Made by a program: the position numbers and the translations under genes. A stretch of DNA of 64,000 nt, taken from contig CAZQKX010000010.1 of NCBI GenBank assembly GCA_964594065.1, positions 1 to 64,000 of the forward strand, written 5' to 3'. The stretch is from 4572-13 sp964594065 (lineage in GTDB: Bacteria > Planctomycetota > Phycisphaerae > Sedimentisphaerales > Anaerohalosphaeraceae). Below, one piece after another: positions 8,392-19,300 of the stretch. The first letter of the stretch is position 1. Each line of letters starts with the position of its first letter. The notes beneath the pieces are model-generated. The model saw nothing but the letters and a program-made list of their open reading frames with translations. It searched no databases and had not been told where the DNA came from.

Positions 8392-10863
8392 TTACTCCGA
8401 AAACAGTGTAACAGTCGAAGACGTCAATCCCTGTGAAATTGCTGTCACAGTAATGCTTCCACCTGTTTTCTGAGAACGAATGATCGCCAGGCATATTCCA
8501 TTGAAAGTTGCGCGTTCCTTTGCCTGATAGGACGTCGTAGCTGTTGCATCTCCGTTTCCAACCGCTGCCAGCTCACCGGCACCTTCGACTTTAAATTTCA
8601 CCTGGTTATCTGCCTTTGGACAGAAGTTTCCTTCAGCATCCAGAATACGAACGGTAATAAAGGACAAATCCTTTCCATCGGCTTTGATGTTTGTACGATC
8701 GGCAGTCAGCTCAATTTTTGCCGGAGCACCGGCGGTGACAACTCTTTTGGTCGCTGCTTCTTTACCGTTTTTATAAGCTACGGCTTCGATTGAACCGGGC
8801 TGATAAGGAACCTGCCAAGTCAGTCGATACTTTGATTCAAATGGACCTTTCTTGAAATCGTGATATTCGGCAATAAACGTGGTGGTATCGACACCCTTGA
8901 CTTTTTTACCGAAAGATTTTCCATTTACAAACAACTCAACCTCCTGGCAGTTCGTGTAAGCTACGACCGGGATGTTCTGCCCCTCTTTGTCTTCCCAGTT
9001 CCAGTGAGGCAGTACGTGTACCATAGGCTTATCCGTCCATTGGCTTTGATAGAGATAATAGCGATCCTTCGGAAATCCGCACAAATCAACCGGCGCAAAA
9101 TAAGAGGAACGGGAAGGCCAGTCGTCATTCCAGTAACCTTTGGTATGATTATCTCTCCCGGCATACGGTGTCGGTTCTCCCAGATAATCAAATCCCGTCC
9201 AGATATATTCTCCCAGCACAGATGGATTTGCTTCCTGTACATCAAACTCAGCATCCGGTGCATATGCCCACGGAGGCCCTACAATCACATCGTAACTGGA
9301 AGCTTGGTTGGGATTACGCTGTTCAACCGGTGACCATGGAAGGTGGTAGGCTCCTCGGCTGCTGGTTTGGGAGGATGTTTCAGAACCATACAGAATCATA
9401 TCCGGATGGCGTTTTTTTATTTCTCCATATCTCAGCGGCCAGTAATTCATCCCCACCACATCGATATAATAGGCCAGTTTGTTTTTAAAAGGCGCCGGGT
9501 AATAGTTGAATCCGGCCGTATTGGGGCGTGTGGGATCTTCCTCATGACAGATCTCAGTCAGGTGCTTCGTCAACTTCCAGCCATCTTTTTGCCCCTGTTC
9601 AAGGATTTCATTGCCGATACTCCACATAAACACACAGGGGTGGTTGCGGTCTCTGCGAATCATATCCTGGAGATCCCGTTCATGCCATTCGTCAAAATAT
9701 TTATGGTACCCATTGGCAACCTTAGCGATGCGCCATTCATCAAATGCTTCCACGATCACAAGAATTCCCAAACGGTCACAAACCTGCAGCATTTCCGGAG
9801 AAGGTGGGTTGTGACTGGTACGCAATGAATTGATGCCCATGCTCTGCATGATCTCCATTTGGCGTTCGGTCGCTCTGTAGTTAACGGCAGCACCCAACGG
9901 GCCAAGGTCATGGTGCATGCAGACACCCTTTAGGCGTATGCTTCTGCCATTGATCGTAATTCCTTTTTTTGCATCCATCTTTATGAAACGGACACCAAAC
10001 TCCGTTTCGTACGCATCGACCTGATCTTTGCCAACCCAAATCCGGCTAAAGGCTTTGTATAGATTTGGTTTTCCGATGTCCCACAGCTTTGGATTATCTA
10101 TTCTGAAGTTTTGGTCCAGTTTGACAGAGCTTTCTCCATCAACCTCAAATTCGAGTGATCCTTCGGATACTTTTTCCCCTTTGGCATCGACCAGGGTCGT
10201 GACAAGCTTTGCTTTTCGGGAGGCTTTTGAATCATTGCTAACAGCAGTGGATACATTCACAACGGCCTCTTTTTTTGTCACGAGAGGTGTCGTAATAAAC
10301 GTTCCCCACTGAGGAATATGCAGTGTGTCATTAACCTTGAGTCTTACATTTCGGTAGATTCCGGCCCCCGGATACCATCGCATGGCGAGATCTTCCGGGG
10401 TTAAACGCACTGCAATGACATTGGGTTTTCCCCATTTAAGCTTATCGGTAATGTCAAACTCAAAACCAATATAACCATAAGGTCTGTTCCCGACAAAACT
10501 GCCATTGACCCAGACATGGGCATTCATCATGGCTCCATCAAACTCAACCGAGACTGTCTTTGTTTCCCACTCGGAAGGTACGTCGAAAGACTTTCGATAC
10601 CAACCGGTCCCGTGGACCGGAAGCCCCCCGGTCCTGGCGTTATACTTGATATCAAATGGCCCCTTGATCGCCCAATCATGCGGCAGATTTACTGTGCGCC
10701 ATTTTGAATCATCAAACTTAACGGATTGACCATCGGTAACCTGGCCATAGTGAAACTGCCAATCGTCATTAAAATCAAGATCCGCTATTGGAGCAGCGAC
10801 TGAATACGTTAGTGTGGCTAAAAACAGTCCAACGAGCAGAATTTTGCGAAAAGAGTTTAACAT
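8392..10863 (-). CDS. GH2 family glycoside hydrolase (beta-galactosidase-like), secreted
   Basis: The 823-aa protein has a signal peptide (hydrophobic run ending SVAA). Its domains are a GH2 jelly-roll (about 25-180), an Ig-like sandwich (185-285), a TIM barrel (290-590), a DUF4982-like domain (620-700) and a C-terminal bacterial Ig-like domain. The acid/base is Glu419 in WSIGNEILE and the nucleophile is Glu495 in YGSETSS. This DUF4982 layout is common in exo-beta-galactosidases and beta-glucuronidases acting on algal or mucin glycans. It is the last gene of a minus-strand run of three sulfatases and a DUF4091 protein. It starts only 34 bp after the sulfatase, so co-transcription is likely. 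Confidence 0.93.
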   Translation of the reverse strand: MLNSFRKILLVGLFLATLTYSVAAPIADLDFNDDWQFHYGQVTDGQSVKFDDSKWRTVNLPHDWAIKGPFDIKYNARTGGLPVHGTGWYRKSFDVPSEWETKTVSVEFDGAMMNAHVWVNGSFVGNRPYGYIGFEFDITDKLKWGKPNVIAVRLTPEDLAMRWYPGAGIYRNVRLKVNDTLHIPQWGTFITTPLVTKKEAVVNVSTAVSNDSKASRKAKLVTTLVDAKGEKVSEGSLEFEVDGESSVKLDQNFRIDNPKLWDIGKPNLYKAFSRIWVGKDQVDAYETEFGVRFIKMDAKKGITINGRSIRLKGVCMHHDLGPLGAAVNYRATERQMEIMQSMGINSLRTSHNPPSPEMLQVCDRLGILVIVEAFDEWRIAKVANGYHKYFDEWHERDLQDMIRRDRNHPCVFMWSIGNEILEQGQKDGWKLTKHLTEICHEEDPTRPNTAGFNYYPAPFKNKLAYYIDVVGMNYWPLRYGEIKKRHPDMILYGSETSSQTSSRGAYHLPWSPVEQRNPNQASSYDVIVGPPWAYAPDAEFDVQEANPSVLGEYIWTGFDYLGEPTPYAGRDNHTKGYWNDDWPSRSSYFAPVDLCGFPKDRYYLYQSQWTDKPMVHVLPHWNWEDKEGQNIPVVAYTNCQEVELFVNGKSFGKKVKGVDTTTFIAEYHDFKKGPFESKYRLTWQVPYQPGSIEAVAYKNGKEAATKRVVTAGAPAKIELTADRTNIKADGKDLSFITVRILDAEGNFCPKADNQVKFKVEGAGELAAVGNGDATATTSYQAKERATFNGICLAIIRSQKTGGSITVTAISQGLTSSTVTLFSE

Positions 10864-10897
10864 AGCAGACCCTTATATTCAGATATTAACATTTTAG

Positions 10898-12460
10898 TTA
10901 GTGTAAAATTAATTCGTTTTTCTTTCCGGCAACAAACGGCTTATAAAACTCGCCCATCGCTTCTTTGTATTTTGCTTCCAACTCGGCAACAACATCAGGA
11001 TTGTCTTTAGCGACATTTCTCCTCTGACTGATATCATTACCAATGCTATAAAGTTGATTTTCAGGAAGATTGCCTAATTCAATATTAACCAGCTTATTCT
11101 TTTTGGCTCCATTATGAGGCGGAATAAAGTACCAATCGGTTGTTCTCATACATGTATTTCCTATTGCTTCAAGAACAAGTTCCTTTCGTCCTTTGGATGA
11201 TTTTCCCATTAAAACATCAAGCATTTCTTCGCTGTCTTCAGCCCCCTCTGCAACCGTTTGTCCCGTTAATTTAGCAAATGAGGCCAATAAATCGATCTGA
11301 CAGACAAGCGCATCAGAGATCCCCGGCTTGACTGTTCCGGGCCAGCTTACAATAAACGGCACCCGGGTGCCGGCATCAAACAGGCTATATTTCCCACCGC
11401 GTAAAACGCCGGCCGGTGTATGTTTTCCAAGTTTTTCGACAGCATCATCCTTGTAACCATCATCAACCACCGGTCCGTTGTCACTGCTGAATACGATAAG
11501 CGTGTTTTTATCCAGATCAAGCTTTTTAAGCTCCTTGACGATTTCACCAACACACCAGTCTGCTTCAATAATCGCATCGCCCCGAGGTCCCATTCCCGAG
11601 GTCCCCACAAAACGCTTATGCGGTGTACGCGGCACATGGGGTTGATGAAGTGCAAAATACAAGAAAAACGGTGCATCTTTATGCTCGTTGATATACGCTT
11701 TCGCTTTGTTTGTGAACACATCAGCTAAGTCCTCATCGACCCATAATGCGGATTTTCCGCCGCGTTGGTAACCGATTCGGGAGATCCCGTTATGAATACT
11801 CATGTCATGACCATGACTGGGGTGCAGCTTAAGCATCTCCGGATTCTTTCGACCCGTCGGTTCTCCTTTAAAATTCTTTTTATAGCTGACTTCGATCGGA
11901 TCTTCAGGCGTTAGCCCCACCACCTTTTTGTTTTCCAAAATAACTGTCGGGGCTCTATCCTGCGTTGCAGCCAGCAAATAAGAATAATCGAATCCTACAT
12001 CATTGGCTCCGGGGGAAACCGTCTTATTCCAGTCAACATTTCCATGTCCCATTCCCAAGTGCCATTTGCCAACAACACCTGTATGATAACCAGCCTCCTT
12101 TAACATCGATGGGATTGTCATCATTCCTGGCTGCATAATAAGCGGAGCATCACCGGGTAAAATGTGCGCTCTTTTATTTTTCCATGGGTACTGCCCTGTC
12201 AAGAGTCCATAACGGGATGGTGTGCAGGTCGCCGACGTACAATAGCCTTGTGTGAAACGAATTCCACTGTCGGCAAGCTGGTCCAGATTAGGCGTGCTGA
12301 TCTCAGTGGCCCCGTAACAACTTACATCCCCATAACCAAGGTCATCGGCGAGGATGACAATAATGTTAGGCTTAGACGCTTGGTTTTGTTTTACGTCGGC
12401 AGAACAGCCAAAAACTAAAACTGCAAGCAGACATGTTAAAAGCAGATTTAATTGTTTCAT
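10898..12460 (-). CDS. Formylglycine-dependent sulfatase (S1 family), lipoprotein
   Basis: The 520-aa product begins with a lipoprotein signal (LLAVLVFGC). The core motifs are ILADDLGYGD, CTPSR with the formylglycine Cys79, and GKWHLGMG; SSDNGPVVDD supplies the late metal ligands. The long insert after GKWHLGMG (GFDYSYLLAATQDRAP) and the LFDAGTRVPF block resemble arylsulfatase A-type enzymes of marine bacteria. It sits 34 bp ahead of the GH2 gene and 154 bp behind another sulfatase. It probably removes a sulfate before the GH2 enzyme can act. The sulfate position and sugar are not predictable here. Confidence 0.93.
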   Translation of the reverse strand: MKQLNLLLTCLLAVLVFGCSADVKQNQASKPNIIVILADDLGYGDVSCYGATEISTPNLDQLADSGIRFTQGYCTSATCTPSRYGLLTGQYPWKNKRAHILPGDAPLIMQPGMMTIPSMLKEAGYHTGVVGKWHLGMGHGNVDWNKTVSPGANDVGFDYSYLLAATQDRAPTVILENKKVVGLTPEDPIEVSYKKNFKGEPTGRKNPEMLKLHPSHGHDMSIHNGISRIGYQRGGKSALWVDEDLADVFTNKAKAYINEHKDAPFFLYFALHQPHVPRTPHKRFVGTSGMGPRGDAIIEADWCVGEIVKELKKLDLDKNTLIVFSSDNGPVVDDGYKDDAVEKLGKHTPAGVLRGGKYSLFDAGTRVPFIVSWPGTVKPGISDALVCQIDLLASFAKLTGQTVAEGAEDSEEMLDVLMGKSSKGRKELVLEAIGNTCMRTTDWYFIPPHNGAKKNKLVNIELGNLPENQLYSIGNDISQRRNVAKDNPDVVAELEAKYKEAMGEFYKPFVAGKKNELILH

Positions 12461-12614
12461 GTGATTAATTCCTTTTTAAAAATCGTATTCATTCTATTTA
12501 ATGGTTGATAACCTGTTTTTTGCGTTCATAAAATACGGATCCGCACTTTTTTTGTAGAAAGGCTATAGGACAGCAGGATAACATGAAACATTTCAATTTT
12601 CATTGTATTTTTTA

Positions 12615-14207
12615 CTAATCATTCCAATGCTTATCGATAATGGCTTTTATTGGGGGATATTTCATGTCGGTTTCATTTAGCTGGCTGCGTTGTTTTTTTA
12701 ATTCAGCCTTAAGCTCATTTATAACCTTCTTATAATCGGGATCATTATATCTGTTATGAAGTTCTTGCGGGTCATTTTTCAGGTCGTAAAATTCCCAAGT
12801 GTGCGGTGTTTCACGTTCAACTCCTTCATATTCCGTTGCCCAGTAGTGCTCTGAAAATTTTTCTTGTGGTAAGTAATGTTTTCCATAATAAAAGATGAGC
12901 TTGTAATCTTTGGTACGTATACCAAAGTGAGCAGGAACATAATGATGAATAATGTGCATCCAGTATCGATAATAGGTTGCTTTGCGCCAGTTTTTCTCCC
13001 TTTGGCCTTTTAAGGTGCGAATAAAACTATTTCCCTGCATGTACTCAGGAGTGCTTCCGCCAGCGAGTTCGATCATTGTCGGAGCATAGTCTGTATTGTT
13101 TATTAAAAGATCAGAAACCATACCTCTGTCTATTATGTTTGGACAGTGCATAATAAACGGCATGCGCATTGATTCATCGTACATCCAACGTTTATCAATG
13201 TAGTCATGCTCTCCCAGCATCATTCCCTGGTCGCCGGTATATATAATAACCGTATTTTCCCAAAGTCCTTTTTTCTTTAAATAATCAAATAATCGCCCTA
13301 AATTATCGTCAATGCCTTTAACACATCGTAAATAATCTTTAAGGTAATTTTGATAAGCCAAATGAGTCCGTAACCTGGGGTCGGCAGTTTCGCCAAAGAA
13401 CAAGTCGGCATAATTGCTTTTCTTGTTCGCCTGCTGATTTCGGGGAGATACTGAAGTCCCAATGTAACTTAAAAGGCTGTCATTTTTCCCTCGTGTACCT
13501 TCCGACCCAAAGAATGGTTGATTGTACATGCTTGCTGGTTCAGGGATTTCAATTTCTTTTAAGTATTCGTCGTACCGGGAAGCATACTCAAACATGTCGT
13601 GAGGTGCCTTGTAATGATGCATCAAGAAAAATGGTTTTGATTTATCTAAATTTTTCAGATACGCTATCGATATATCTGTAATGACATCAGACGAATGCCC
13701 TTTCGTTTTGACCCTATTATTGGGCCATTGGCCTTTCCCTTTTTCTCTAAAAACAGGATTGAAATATTTCCCTTGTCCCGGAAGCACTTTATAGTAATCG
13801 AAATGTACCGGCTCCTTACCTAAATGCCACTTTCCAACCATTGCAGTTGAATAACCCAATTTTTTCAATTCTTGCGGCAGGTACTGTTTATCGGTATCTA
13901 ATTGCCCATCGAGGTCCAAAATGCCGTTGGTTTGCGAATATTGTCCGGTTATAATCGATGCACGGCTGGGAGTGCATATTGAATTTGTACAAAAAGCATT
14001 TTCGAATCGAATTCCGCCGGCAGCAAGTTTGTCGATGTTGGGAGTTGGATTAAGCCTTTCTAAACGCCCGCCATAAGCACCAATTGCCTGCGATGTGTGA
14101 TCATCCGACATGATGAATAGTATATTGGGTTTCCTTGTTTGGCAATATGCATTGCTACATGTAAAATGGACCGCAGCAACAAACAGTACTGTTAAAATTT
14201 TTCTCAT
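12615..14207 (-). CDS. Formylglycine-dependent sulfatase (S1 family), AT-rich gene
   Basis: I prefer the ATG at 14207, with GGGAAAG upstream and a good signal peptide directly after it. The longer reading begins with TTG at 14234. The roughly 530-aa product has FIMSDDHTSQAIGAYGG, CTPSR (formylglycine Cys78 from this start), GKWHLGK and TGDQGMMLGEHDYIDKRWMYDE. The last block is typical of the subfamily related to iduronate and N-sulfoglucosamine sulfatases. Codon use is visibly more AT-rich than its neighbours (many TTT, AAT, ATA, TTA codons), which hints at acquisition from an AT-rich donor such as a bacteroidete. Flanking gaps are 216 and 154 bp, so it may also have its own promoter. Confidence 0.9.
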   Translation of the reverse strand: MRKILTVLFVAAVHFTCSNAYCQTRKPNILFIMSDDHTSQAIGAYGGRLERLNPTPNIDKLAAGGIRFENAFCTNSICTPSRASIITGQYSQTNGILDLDGQLDTDKQYLPQELKKLGYSTAMVGKWHLGKEPVHFDYYKVLPGQGKYFNPVFREKGKGQWPNNRVKTKGHSSDVITDISIAYLKNLDKSKPFFLMHHYKAPHDMFEYASRYDEYLKEIEIPEPASMYNQPFFGSEGTRGKNDSLLSYIGTSVSPRNQQANKKSNYADLFFGETADPRLRTHLAYQNYLKDYLRCVKGIDDNLGRLFDYLKKKGLWENTVIIYTGDQGMMLGEHDYIDKRWMYDESMRMPFIMHCPNIIDRGMVSDLLINNTDYAPTMIELAGGSTPEYMQGNSFIRTLKGQREKNWRKATYYRYWMHIIHHYVPAHFGIRTKDYKLIFYYGKHYLPQEKFSEHYWATEYEGVERETPHTWEFYDLKNDPQELHNRYNDPDYKKVINELKAELKKQRSQLNETDMKYPPIKAIIDKHWND

Positions 14208-14450
14208 AATATGCTTTCCCATTCTTAAATTCAAATGTACTCACGACAGATGAGTTTTACATTAATTTCTTTTCAACATTCATAGCAATGTTTTTATTCA
14301 ATTTTAAATCACTTTTACTTCTACTTTATCCGTTTTAAAATGAATCCATTCAACCAAGTATATGCCTTGTCTTTATCTGTTTTTTAAATATAACTTGAAT
14401 ATTATCTGTGCCATTGCTTTTTGGCAGGCTATCGGGACATGCTTTTATGA

Positions 14451-16307
14451 TCAGCTTTTTCTGGAGATATAAACGTAGTACGCGCCATACTCATCACCGT
14501 CTGACGTTGTAAAGCAGGTTTGCAGTTTCTGCTCTCCGCCGGAGAGCTTGACTTCAAAAATAATCGCTTTGTCATTTTGCCTGACATTTTTAATTTTGTC
14601 AAAATCACCAACTTTTAATCGGGCGGTCTTTGCATCGATTCGTCTGCTGGGATAGGTTAGTAACACAAAGTTTACATGATGCCTTAAAGGATCGGTTTGC
14701 TTATGTTCTACTATTTCTCCGATGGGCAAATCAAGTTCCCTTGGCCAGCGGCGTAATTCTATCCGGTAATCTCCCGGTGTTTCAACATCGAGTACCCAGT
14801 AGCCATTGCTTTTCAGGGCTGAGCGAACGTGGCTCTGGTTATAGGGAACAGCATCTCCATGCCAGCTCTGAGCGGTCAGAACAACGGTTTCCTGCCTGGA
14901 GGGGTTAATGACAAACGGCGTAAATTCTTTTGACCGTTCAGTCACATCGGTCCACCATGATTCATATGTTTTTGAAAGTTTAGCAACAACGTCCGGATTG
15001 TCAGCAGCAACATCATACATCTGTCCGGGATCTTTCCTGAAATCGTAAAGTTCATCGCCCACCATCCGCCACTGCTCGGTCATCACACAATAGTCTTTAT
15101 ACTTTATCGGATAGCCTTCAAAAACATTACGAGCACCCTTTCCTTGATTATGAACGAAGAGCGTCCGCTTAGGCCACAGGTCTTCTTCTCCGCGACATAA
15201 GGGCGCTAAACTCATGCCATCGAATGAAATATTTTGGGGAGATTTTAATCCGCATAAGTCTATCAAAGTCGGCAACAGATCAAAATGCGCTGTAAGTCCG
15301 TTTACGTCACGTCCCCGATTGAAACCGGCTTTGGGCCAGTGAATAAAACAGGCCGCTCGGTGCCCACCTCGATAAGGCGATGTTTTATTGCCTCGCATCC
15401 CCGCATTAAAACCATTAACGGCATACCCTTTCTTGCCATCCAAAAGTTTCCGAGATTGTTTTGAGCCCGCCGTGCCGCCGTTATCGGTTAGAAATATGAT
15501 GATCGTGTTATCCGCAAGCTTCAATGCCTCCAGGTGCTCTCTCAGCCGGGAAATGTTTTCATCAATATTTGCGATCATAGCATAAAACCGCATACGATAA
15601 GCGGGGATATCAGGGTTATTGAGAAAGGGCTCAAGATATTCGGCAGGCACATGCATTGGCCCATGCGGGGCATTGGTCGGGATATAAACAAAAAATGGTT
15701 CTTTTCTGTTTGCCGTAATGTATTTGATCGCCTCGTCAAACCAGACATCCGTACAATATCCGGTAACAGATTCGGGGCTTGAATTTCGCAGGTAAACATC
15801 ATCGTAGTAATCATTTCCCCAGTAATCCGGCGCTTCCCCTACGACACCTCCGCCATGTATCAAAGATTCATCGAAACCCCGATCCATCGGACGAAATGGG
15901 TAGCTGTCACCAAGATGCCACTTGCCGAATATCGCTGTTTTGTAGCCGCTGTTCTTAAAAATATCAGCCATCGTCACCTCATCACGGCGCAGATGATTCC
16001 TTCCGCCATAAGTCAGCCATGCACCGGTACGCGTTGAATAACGCCCGGTCATTAACGCAGCCCGTGTCGGAGTACACATCGGATCGACATGAAAATCAGT
16101 AAAACGAATACTCTCAAGGTAAAGTTTATCGATGGCCGGCGTTTTGATGTATGGATTACCGTGACATGACATATCTGCGTAACCCTGGTCATCGGTTATA
16201 ATAACAATGACATTGGGACGGCTGGAAGTTTCGGCCATCACAGTCGGTGCCATTATGATCAAACTCAGTTGCAAAACGATAAGCATCAGGAAATCGAATC
16301 GTTTCAT
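14451..16307 (-). CDS. Formylglycine-dependent sulfatase (S1 family), exported
   Basis: The ATG at 16307 has AAGGA eight bases ahead and is preferred over the one at 16316. The 618-aa protein has a signal peptide, IITDDQGYADMSCHG, CTPTR (Cys78 as formylglycine), GKWHLGDSYPFRPMDRGFDE, and the same C-terminal extension as the sulfatase at 5263 (SWHGD...YNQ, then ELRRWPRELDLPI). The two are paralogues from the same subfamily. It lies 79 bp downstream of the DUF4091 gene and heads the sulfatase run. Periplasmic or surface desulfation of a polysaccharide is expected. Confidence 0.93.
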   Translation of the reverse strand: MKRFDFLMLIVLQLSLIIMAPTVMAETSSRPNVIVIITDDQGYADMSCHGNPYIKTPAIDKLYLESIRFTDFHVDPMCTPTRAALMTGRYSTRTGAWLTYGGRNHLRRDEVTMADIFKNSGYKTAIFGKWHLGDSYPFRPMDRGFDESLIHGGGVVGEAPDYWGNDYYDDVYLRNSSPESVTGYCTDVWFDEAIKYITANRKEPFFVYIPTNAPHGPMHVPAEYLEPFLNNPDIPAYRMRFYAMIANIDENISRLREHLEALKLADNTIIIFLTDNGGTAGSKQSRKLLDGKKGYAVNGFNAGMRGNKTSPYRGGHRAACFIHWPKAGFNRGRDVNGLTAHFDLLPTLIDLCGLKSPQNISFDGMSLAPLCRGEEDLWPKRTLFVHNQGKGARNVFEGYPIKYKDYCVMTEQWRMVGDELYDFRKDPGQMYDVAADNPDVVAKLSKTYESWWTDVTERSKEFTPFVINPSRQETVVLTAQSWHGDAVPYNQSHVRSALKSNGYWVLDVETPGDYRIELRRWPRELDLPIGEIVEHKQTDPLRHHVNFVLLTYPSRRIDAKTARLKVGDFDKIKNVRQNDKAIIFEVKLSGGEQKLQTCFTTSDGDEYGAYYVYISRKS

Positions 16308-16386
16308 TTGGGCCATCCTTTATTAAGTTTACGCTTACGATTAATTATTCTGAATCCTTGATACTTCTAACGACATATTCGGCTTG

Positions 16387-19300
16387 TTACTGTTTTTGAC
16401 TCAGCAGCTTCTCTATCGCCAAGGCAACGGAATCACGGACTTTCAGAACCTTGTCAGGATCGCGCAGGTATCCGGTAGAGTAGCGGCCGTCTGCCGTAGG
16501 AATATTGACAAGGTCAAGCGCCCCAGCCAGAGCGGCTTCGGCTTCAAAAGTTGCCGCACCCTCGGATTTTCGCTGTTCAATGAGCTGTTTTAATAAGTGC
16601 AGGTATTCGTAGTCTTCGACGCCTTCGCGAGCTTGTTTGAGCCGGATGCTTGGCACGAGGTGATCGACGCCGACCGGCGGTCCGGGATAGATGATATATC
16701 CATCACCGTTGGGGTACCGCATCCAGTAGTATTTGCCGGGAGTATTGGATTGTCTGTGGAAGGGGTGCCACCCGTAGTCAAATGGGTTTATCGTTTGCCA
16801 GTTCGATCCCCAGAATTCATAGGCGCTGGCGCCGTATTTAAAACAGAAGTAAGGCAGCATCCGCTCAAAAGCTAAATATGGGGTATCCGTACACACCATG
16901 CCATCTGTGGTAAAGATGACCCTGTCACCATTGCCTTTGATCCGTTCAAGATCTTTAGAGGGAACCGGGTGCCCCCAGGCTCCGCCTCGATGGGAAACAC
17001 CCCATATGTCAATATAGCCGTCGAATTCCGGACGGTGCCACCATACGCTAACATAGATGGGGATATCCGGGTCCACTTCATGGATCATATCGCAGAGTGC
17101 TTTCATTTGCTGCTCTATTTTGGGCTCGGGATTGGGCTCGTCCGAAATGTACATGATCACCTTATCTGCCCAGCCCTTTCCCTTCATATGCTCCCAGTAG
17201 GTCCTAAGGGCTGATTGGTAGGCCGCTTTGAACTCCGGCCGCAGCTTGCTGCGGTCAGCATCCTCGTAAGGGGATATCCCGGGGTAAGGCGCTTGGCCAA
17301 ATTTATCCCGGGGCGGATGAGCCCATCCAAACAGGTGAAACTCCCATGGAGTGTAGGACAACTGAAATTTCAGTTCGTCGAAATAGACTGAAGCTGCCGC
17401 ATCGAATGCTGAGAAATCCGCGGTAACAGTGCCGTTTTGGATGGTCCAGTCCGGTTCAGGCAGGATGGTTTCCGGGCTGATGCGGTGCTGTTTCATGTAT
17501 TTCCAAACGGCTTTATGTATCTGCTGTTGCGTCCGTTTTGTGCCGTATCGCTGCCGATCTCGAAAGCGAAGATCATAGATCGCTTGCACGTTGGATGCAT
17601 CGGGCAGTTGAAAGCTTCGTACAGTCACTTCAAGAGGAACTTTCTTTAAAACTTTTTTCTTGCTAAGTATCTGAATGCTTCCCTTGTAAGTGCCCGCCGT
17701 CGCGCGCATGGGCACTGAGATTTCGATCCAGGCGGCATGCGTTTCATCGGCCGGCAGGTCGAACGTTTGTACGGGCAGTATGGGATCGGGCCACCAGCCT
17801 GCCCAGCCGTCGCATCCAAACCGTCCTTGTGCGATTTTCATCTGCCAATAGGGCTTCTCATAATCTTGATAGTAGCTGCTTGGGGTATCGATCGGCACAT
17901 ACCCAACGATGCCGACTTCTATCTGGTCCAGCTCCTTTCCATCCTTATTTTTGGGCGGTAGAACTTTAATGGTCAGATCGCGATTTTTACGGGGGCTTCT
18001 CAGCGCTAGCTGAATCGGTTCGGTTTCGTTTCGGGCGGCCGAAATGCGGATACCTTCCAGCTTGCTCTTTGGCAGGTCATCAGGAAATACTTTCACGATC
18101 GGGTTTTCCTGCCAGATAACGAACCCGGAAAGTTCCGCAACTGCTTTTCGCTCCAACAGCGAAGGGCCCGTCGTCCCGCGGATGGTTTCCACGAAAATGA
18201 TATCGTCAAACCAGGCAGTCCCTGAGCCTGTCTTCGTCAAGCTGATTTCAGTGGACCGGGTTTTATCAGGAGCTTGCACGGACATCGTGAGCCAGCGCCA
18301 ATCGCTGGGCATATATCGATCCTGGTGAATGGACAGCTCTTTCCAACCACCGATGCGTTTGCCACGGGCGTCAAGAAACGTTGCACGCACAGCAAATGAA
18401 TGCTTAAGGGTGGCAGAGTCTTTGACACGCGCTGCGAAAAAGTACCTCTTACCCGGCCTGGCAGGAACGATTTGCTTGAGTCCGCAACCTTCTTCGATTT
18501 CCTGGCCGGTTTCATTGTCAGCCTCTTCGCTTAAGTAGTCAATCTTTAATGAACGATTCACCATCGCTCCATCGATCGATGTTTCGAATGCAATACCTTT
18601 CCCAAACCGCTCCCAGCCCAATGTTTGATTTGTATCAAAATCAGGATTTTGGATTAGATTGTGTGCAATCTTTGGAAGCTTAATCTCGTTTGAAGATGCA
18701 GAGGCCCCGGCAGCTTGTCTCGGATTAAAGTAAAGGTAGAAGGAGCGAACGGTTCCGGCGGGAATGGATTGCTTGAACAGGATTCCGTTTCCCTGCCGCA
18801 GGAAGTCAATCGCTTGGGTGCCATCTGTCAGTTGCAGTACCGTATGCTCATCAACTTCCGCATGCAGCCGATTGAGCAGTTGTTCGATATCAACATGAAT
18901 CGGAATGTCGGCAAGCGGTTTTTTTGAAAAATTGGGAACTTTGATACAGGCACGCAGAGGCCATGCTTTAGCGCTATCCGAATTGTCTTTATACCATTGG
19001 TCCGTTGTTCCCCGTTCGATAACGGGCGCCGTTTGAGTATCGAGGACAGTTGTTTCAATATTGTAGTCCACAGAAGAGGAAATCCGTATGTCATCAATCC
19101 AGAGCGTTCCTGTCCCTGTCATAAACGTTTCTATACGCAAAACATCGGACTTAGCGGGAGCTACGAAATTTCTCCGTATATGTGATGACCAGTCATTCGT
19201 GCCTTTAGGAGCCGTGAGTCGAACGGGATTCGATTCGAAATCAGCAACATCGAGTGACTGACAGACAGGCTTGAAAGAAAGTCCCGCCAGCCCTGAAATA

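Noticed and set aside
16327..16386. Additional half-site of the CYTC-N5-RCGWC type upstream of the sulfatase at 16307
   Set aside because: cttctaacgac has the parts, but with the wrong spacing and no partner 21 bp away.
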